Shown here piece by piece: positions 63,240-64,000 of a DNA stretch of 64,000 nt. Numbering within the stretch: position 1 is the first letter of the stretch; each line of letters opens with the position of its first letter. Origin of the DNA: Lysinibacillus sp. FSL W8-0992 (GTDB taxonomy: Bacteria > Bacillota > Bacilli > Bacillales_A > Planococcaceae). The notes beneath the pieces are model-generated. The model searched no databases and was not told the origin of the DNA. It saw only the letters and a list, made by a program, of their open reading frames with translations. The translations under genes were made by a program, and so were the position numbers. The DNA is taken from assembly GCF_038008685.1 (NCBI RefSeq), contig NZ_JBBOZQ010000001.1, forward strand, positions 868,001 through 932,000, written 5' to 3'.

Positions 63240-63991
63240 TGGCAGAACAAAATGGTGAAATTATTGCCGGTAAAAACCCAGTGTTAGAAGCACTTCGTTC
63301 AGGCCGCGATATGAATAAAGTATGGATTGCAGAAGGTGTTAAAAAGTCAGGGGTCAATGAACTGCTTGATTTAGCGCGTGAACGTGGCATCATTGTTCAA
63401 TTTGTTCCGAAAAAAAAGGTCGATCAATTATCGGATGCTAATCATCAAGGAATTGTTGCCTCTGTTGCAGCGTATAGCTATGCAGAGTTAGATGATTTAT
63501 TTGCAGCGGCACAAAAAAAACAAGAAGATCCGTTTTTCTTAATATTAGATGAGTTAGAAGATCCACATAATTTAGGCTCTATTATGCGAACAGCAGATGC
63601 AATTGGCGTTCATGGTATAATTATTCCAAAGCGTCGCTCAGTGAGTTTGACGGCGGTTGTGGCGAAAGCTTCTACAGGAGCGATTGAACATGTACCAGTT
63701 GTGCGTGTTAATAACCTAGCACAAACAGTAGATGAGTTAAAAGAGCGCGGCGTATGGATTGCTGGTACAGATGCAAAAGGTTCTGCGGATTATCGAAAAA
63801 TGGATGCAACCTTACCACTTGCAATTATTATTGGTAGCGAGGGCAAAGGGATGGGTCGCCTGTTAAAAGAGAAATGTGACTTTTTATATCATCTGCCTAT
63901 GGTTGGGCATGTCACATCATTAAATGCTTCTGTTGCTGCCGCACTATTAATGTACGAAGTGTATCGTAAACGTCAAGAAGCGAATGAGTAA
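63239..63991 (+). CDS. rlmB: 23S rRNA (guanosine-2'-O)-methyltransferase RlmB
   Basis: 250 residues. N-terminal substrate-binding domain (EIIAGKNPVLEALRSGRDMN), then SpoU knot domain with DELEDPHNLGSIMRTADAIG (motif 1), IIGSEGKGMGRLL (motif 2) and HVTSLNASVAAALLMYEV (motif 3). It methylates G2251 (E. coli numbering) of 23S rRNA. AAGGAGTG from the end of mrnC serves as ribosome site. Confidence 0.95.
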   Translation: MAEQNGEIIAGKNPVLEALRSGRDMNKVWIAEGVKKSGVNELLDLARERGIIVQFVPKKKVDQLSDANHQGIVASVAAYSYAELDDLFAAAQKKQEDPFFLILDELEDPHNLGSIMRTADAIGVHGIIIPKRRSVSLTAVVAKASTGAIEHVPVVRVNNLAQTVDELKERGVWIAGTDAKGSADYRKMDATLPLAIIIGSEGKGMGRLLKEKCDFLYHLPMVGHVTSLNASVAAALLMYEVYRKRQEANE

Positions 63992-64000
63992 CGATGAAAA

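Noticed and set aside
63984-64000. Start of the next gene (yacP/rae1 expected after rlmB)
   Set aside because: ATGs at 63984 and 63994 are possible starts but only a few codons are visible, too little to support a call.

Overview
The window is low-GC Firmicute DNA. Gene content and order (ctsR-mcsA-mcsB-clpC-radA-yacL-ispD-ispF-gltX-cysE-cysS-mrnC-rlmB, a cotH-family gene, HemAT, GMP reductase, AGGAGG-type ribosome sites, TTG/GTG starts) point to a spore-forming Bacillaceae/Planococcaceae chromosome, most like Lysinibacillus. This assignment rests on synteny and protein flavour, not on a database search. No rRNA, tRNA, CRISPR array, prophage or intact insertion sequence was seen.

Layout. 1-9 kb: scattered signalling and housekeeping genes: a partial response regulator/PP2C phosphatase, a HAAS-domain membrane protein, a PsiE-like protein, guaC, two VOC proteins, a Cache chemoreceptor and an FG-GAP protein. 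9-14 kb: an acyl-CoA dehydrogenase of the YdbM type followed by a polar amino-acid ABC transporter, probably a sulfur-compound scavenging operon with an attenuator-like leader. 14-17 kb: a YfcC-type carrier plus M20 amidohydrolase, preceded by a strong promoter with twin palindromic operators. 17-22 kb: a CofE-like ligase divergent from a LysR gene, a second LysR gene divergent from a YeiH-type exporter, and a Fur-controlled IsdG-type heme oxygenase.

22.5-29.3 kb is the most interesting block. It holds a two-component system, a PrsA-type foldase lipoprotein, a soluble VTC-domain protein, a DUF4956 membrane protein and a CotH-family kinase with a repetitive Gln/Gly/Pro/Asn-rich linker. The promoters in front of the regulator gene and of prsA carry the same pair of CTGACA direct repeats, 11 bp apart and at identical distances from the -10 box. 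This suggests that the two-component system controls itself and the downstream operon. I propose a surface or secreted phosphate-polymer/protein-phosphorylation system.

29-49 kb: a methyltransferase, photolyase, a complete branched-chain amino-acid (Liv) ABC operon, a cupin, RluF-type pseudouridine synthase, an aldehyde dehydrogenase/DUF779 pair, a decayed DUF4003 gene split by a DUF3969 gene, a second aldehyde dehydrogenase, an acyl-CoA thioesterase, the oxygen sensor HemAT, CorA and small membrane proteins. 49.5-64 kb: the class III heat-shock operon under three tandem CtsR heptads, radA, the PIN/TRAM protein, isoprenoid genes, gltX, then cysE-cysS-mrnC-rlmB behind a cysteine T-box. disA, usually between radA and yacL, is not there.

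Two dispersed repeat families occur in intergenic DNA: a ~125-130 bp GC-rich imperfect palindrome with degenerate relatives (8.2, 17.2, 37.9, 47.1 kb) and a short AGTGCCTGGCACT element (21.8, 29.3 kb).
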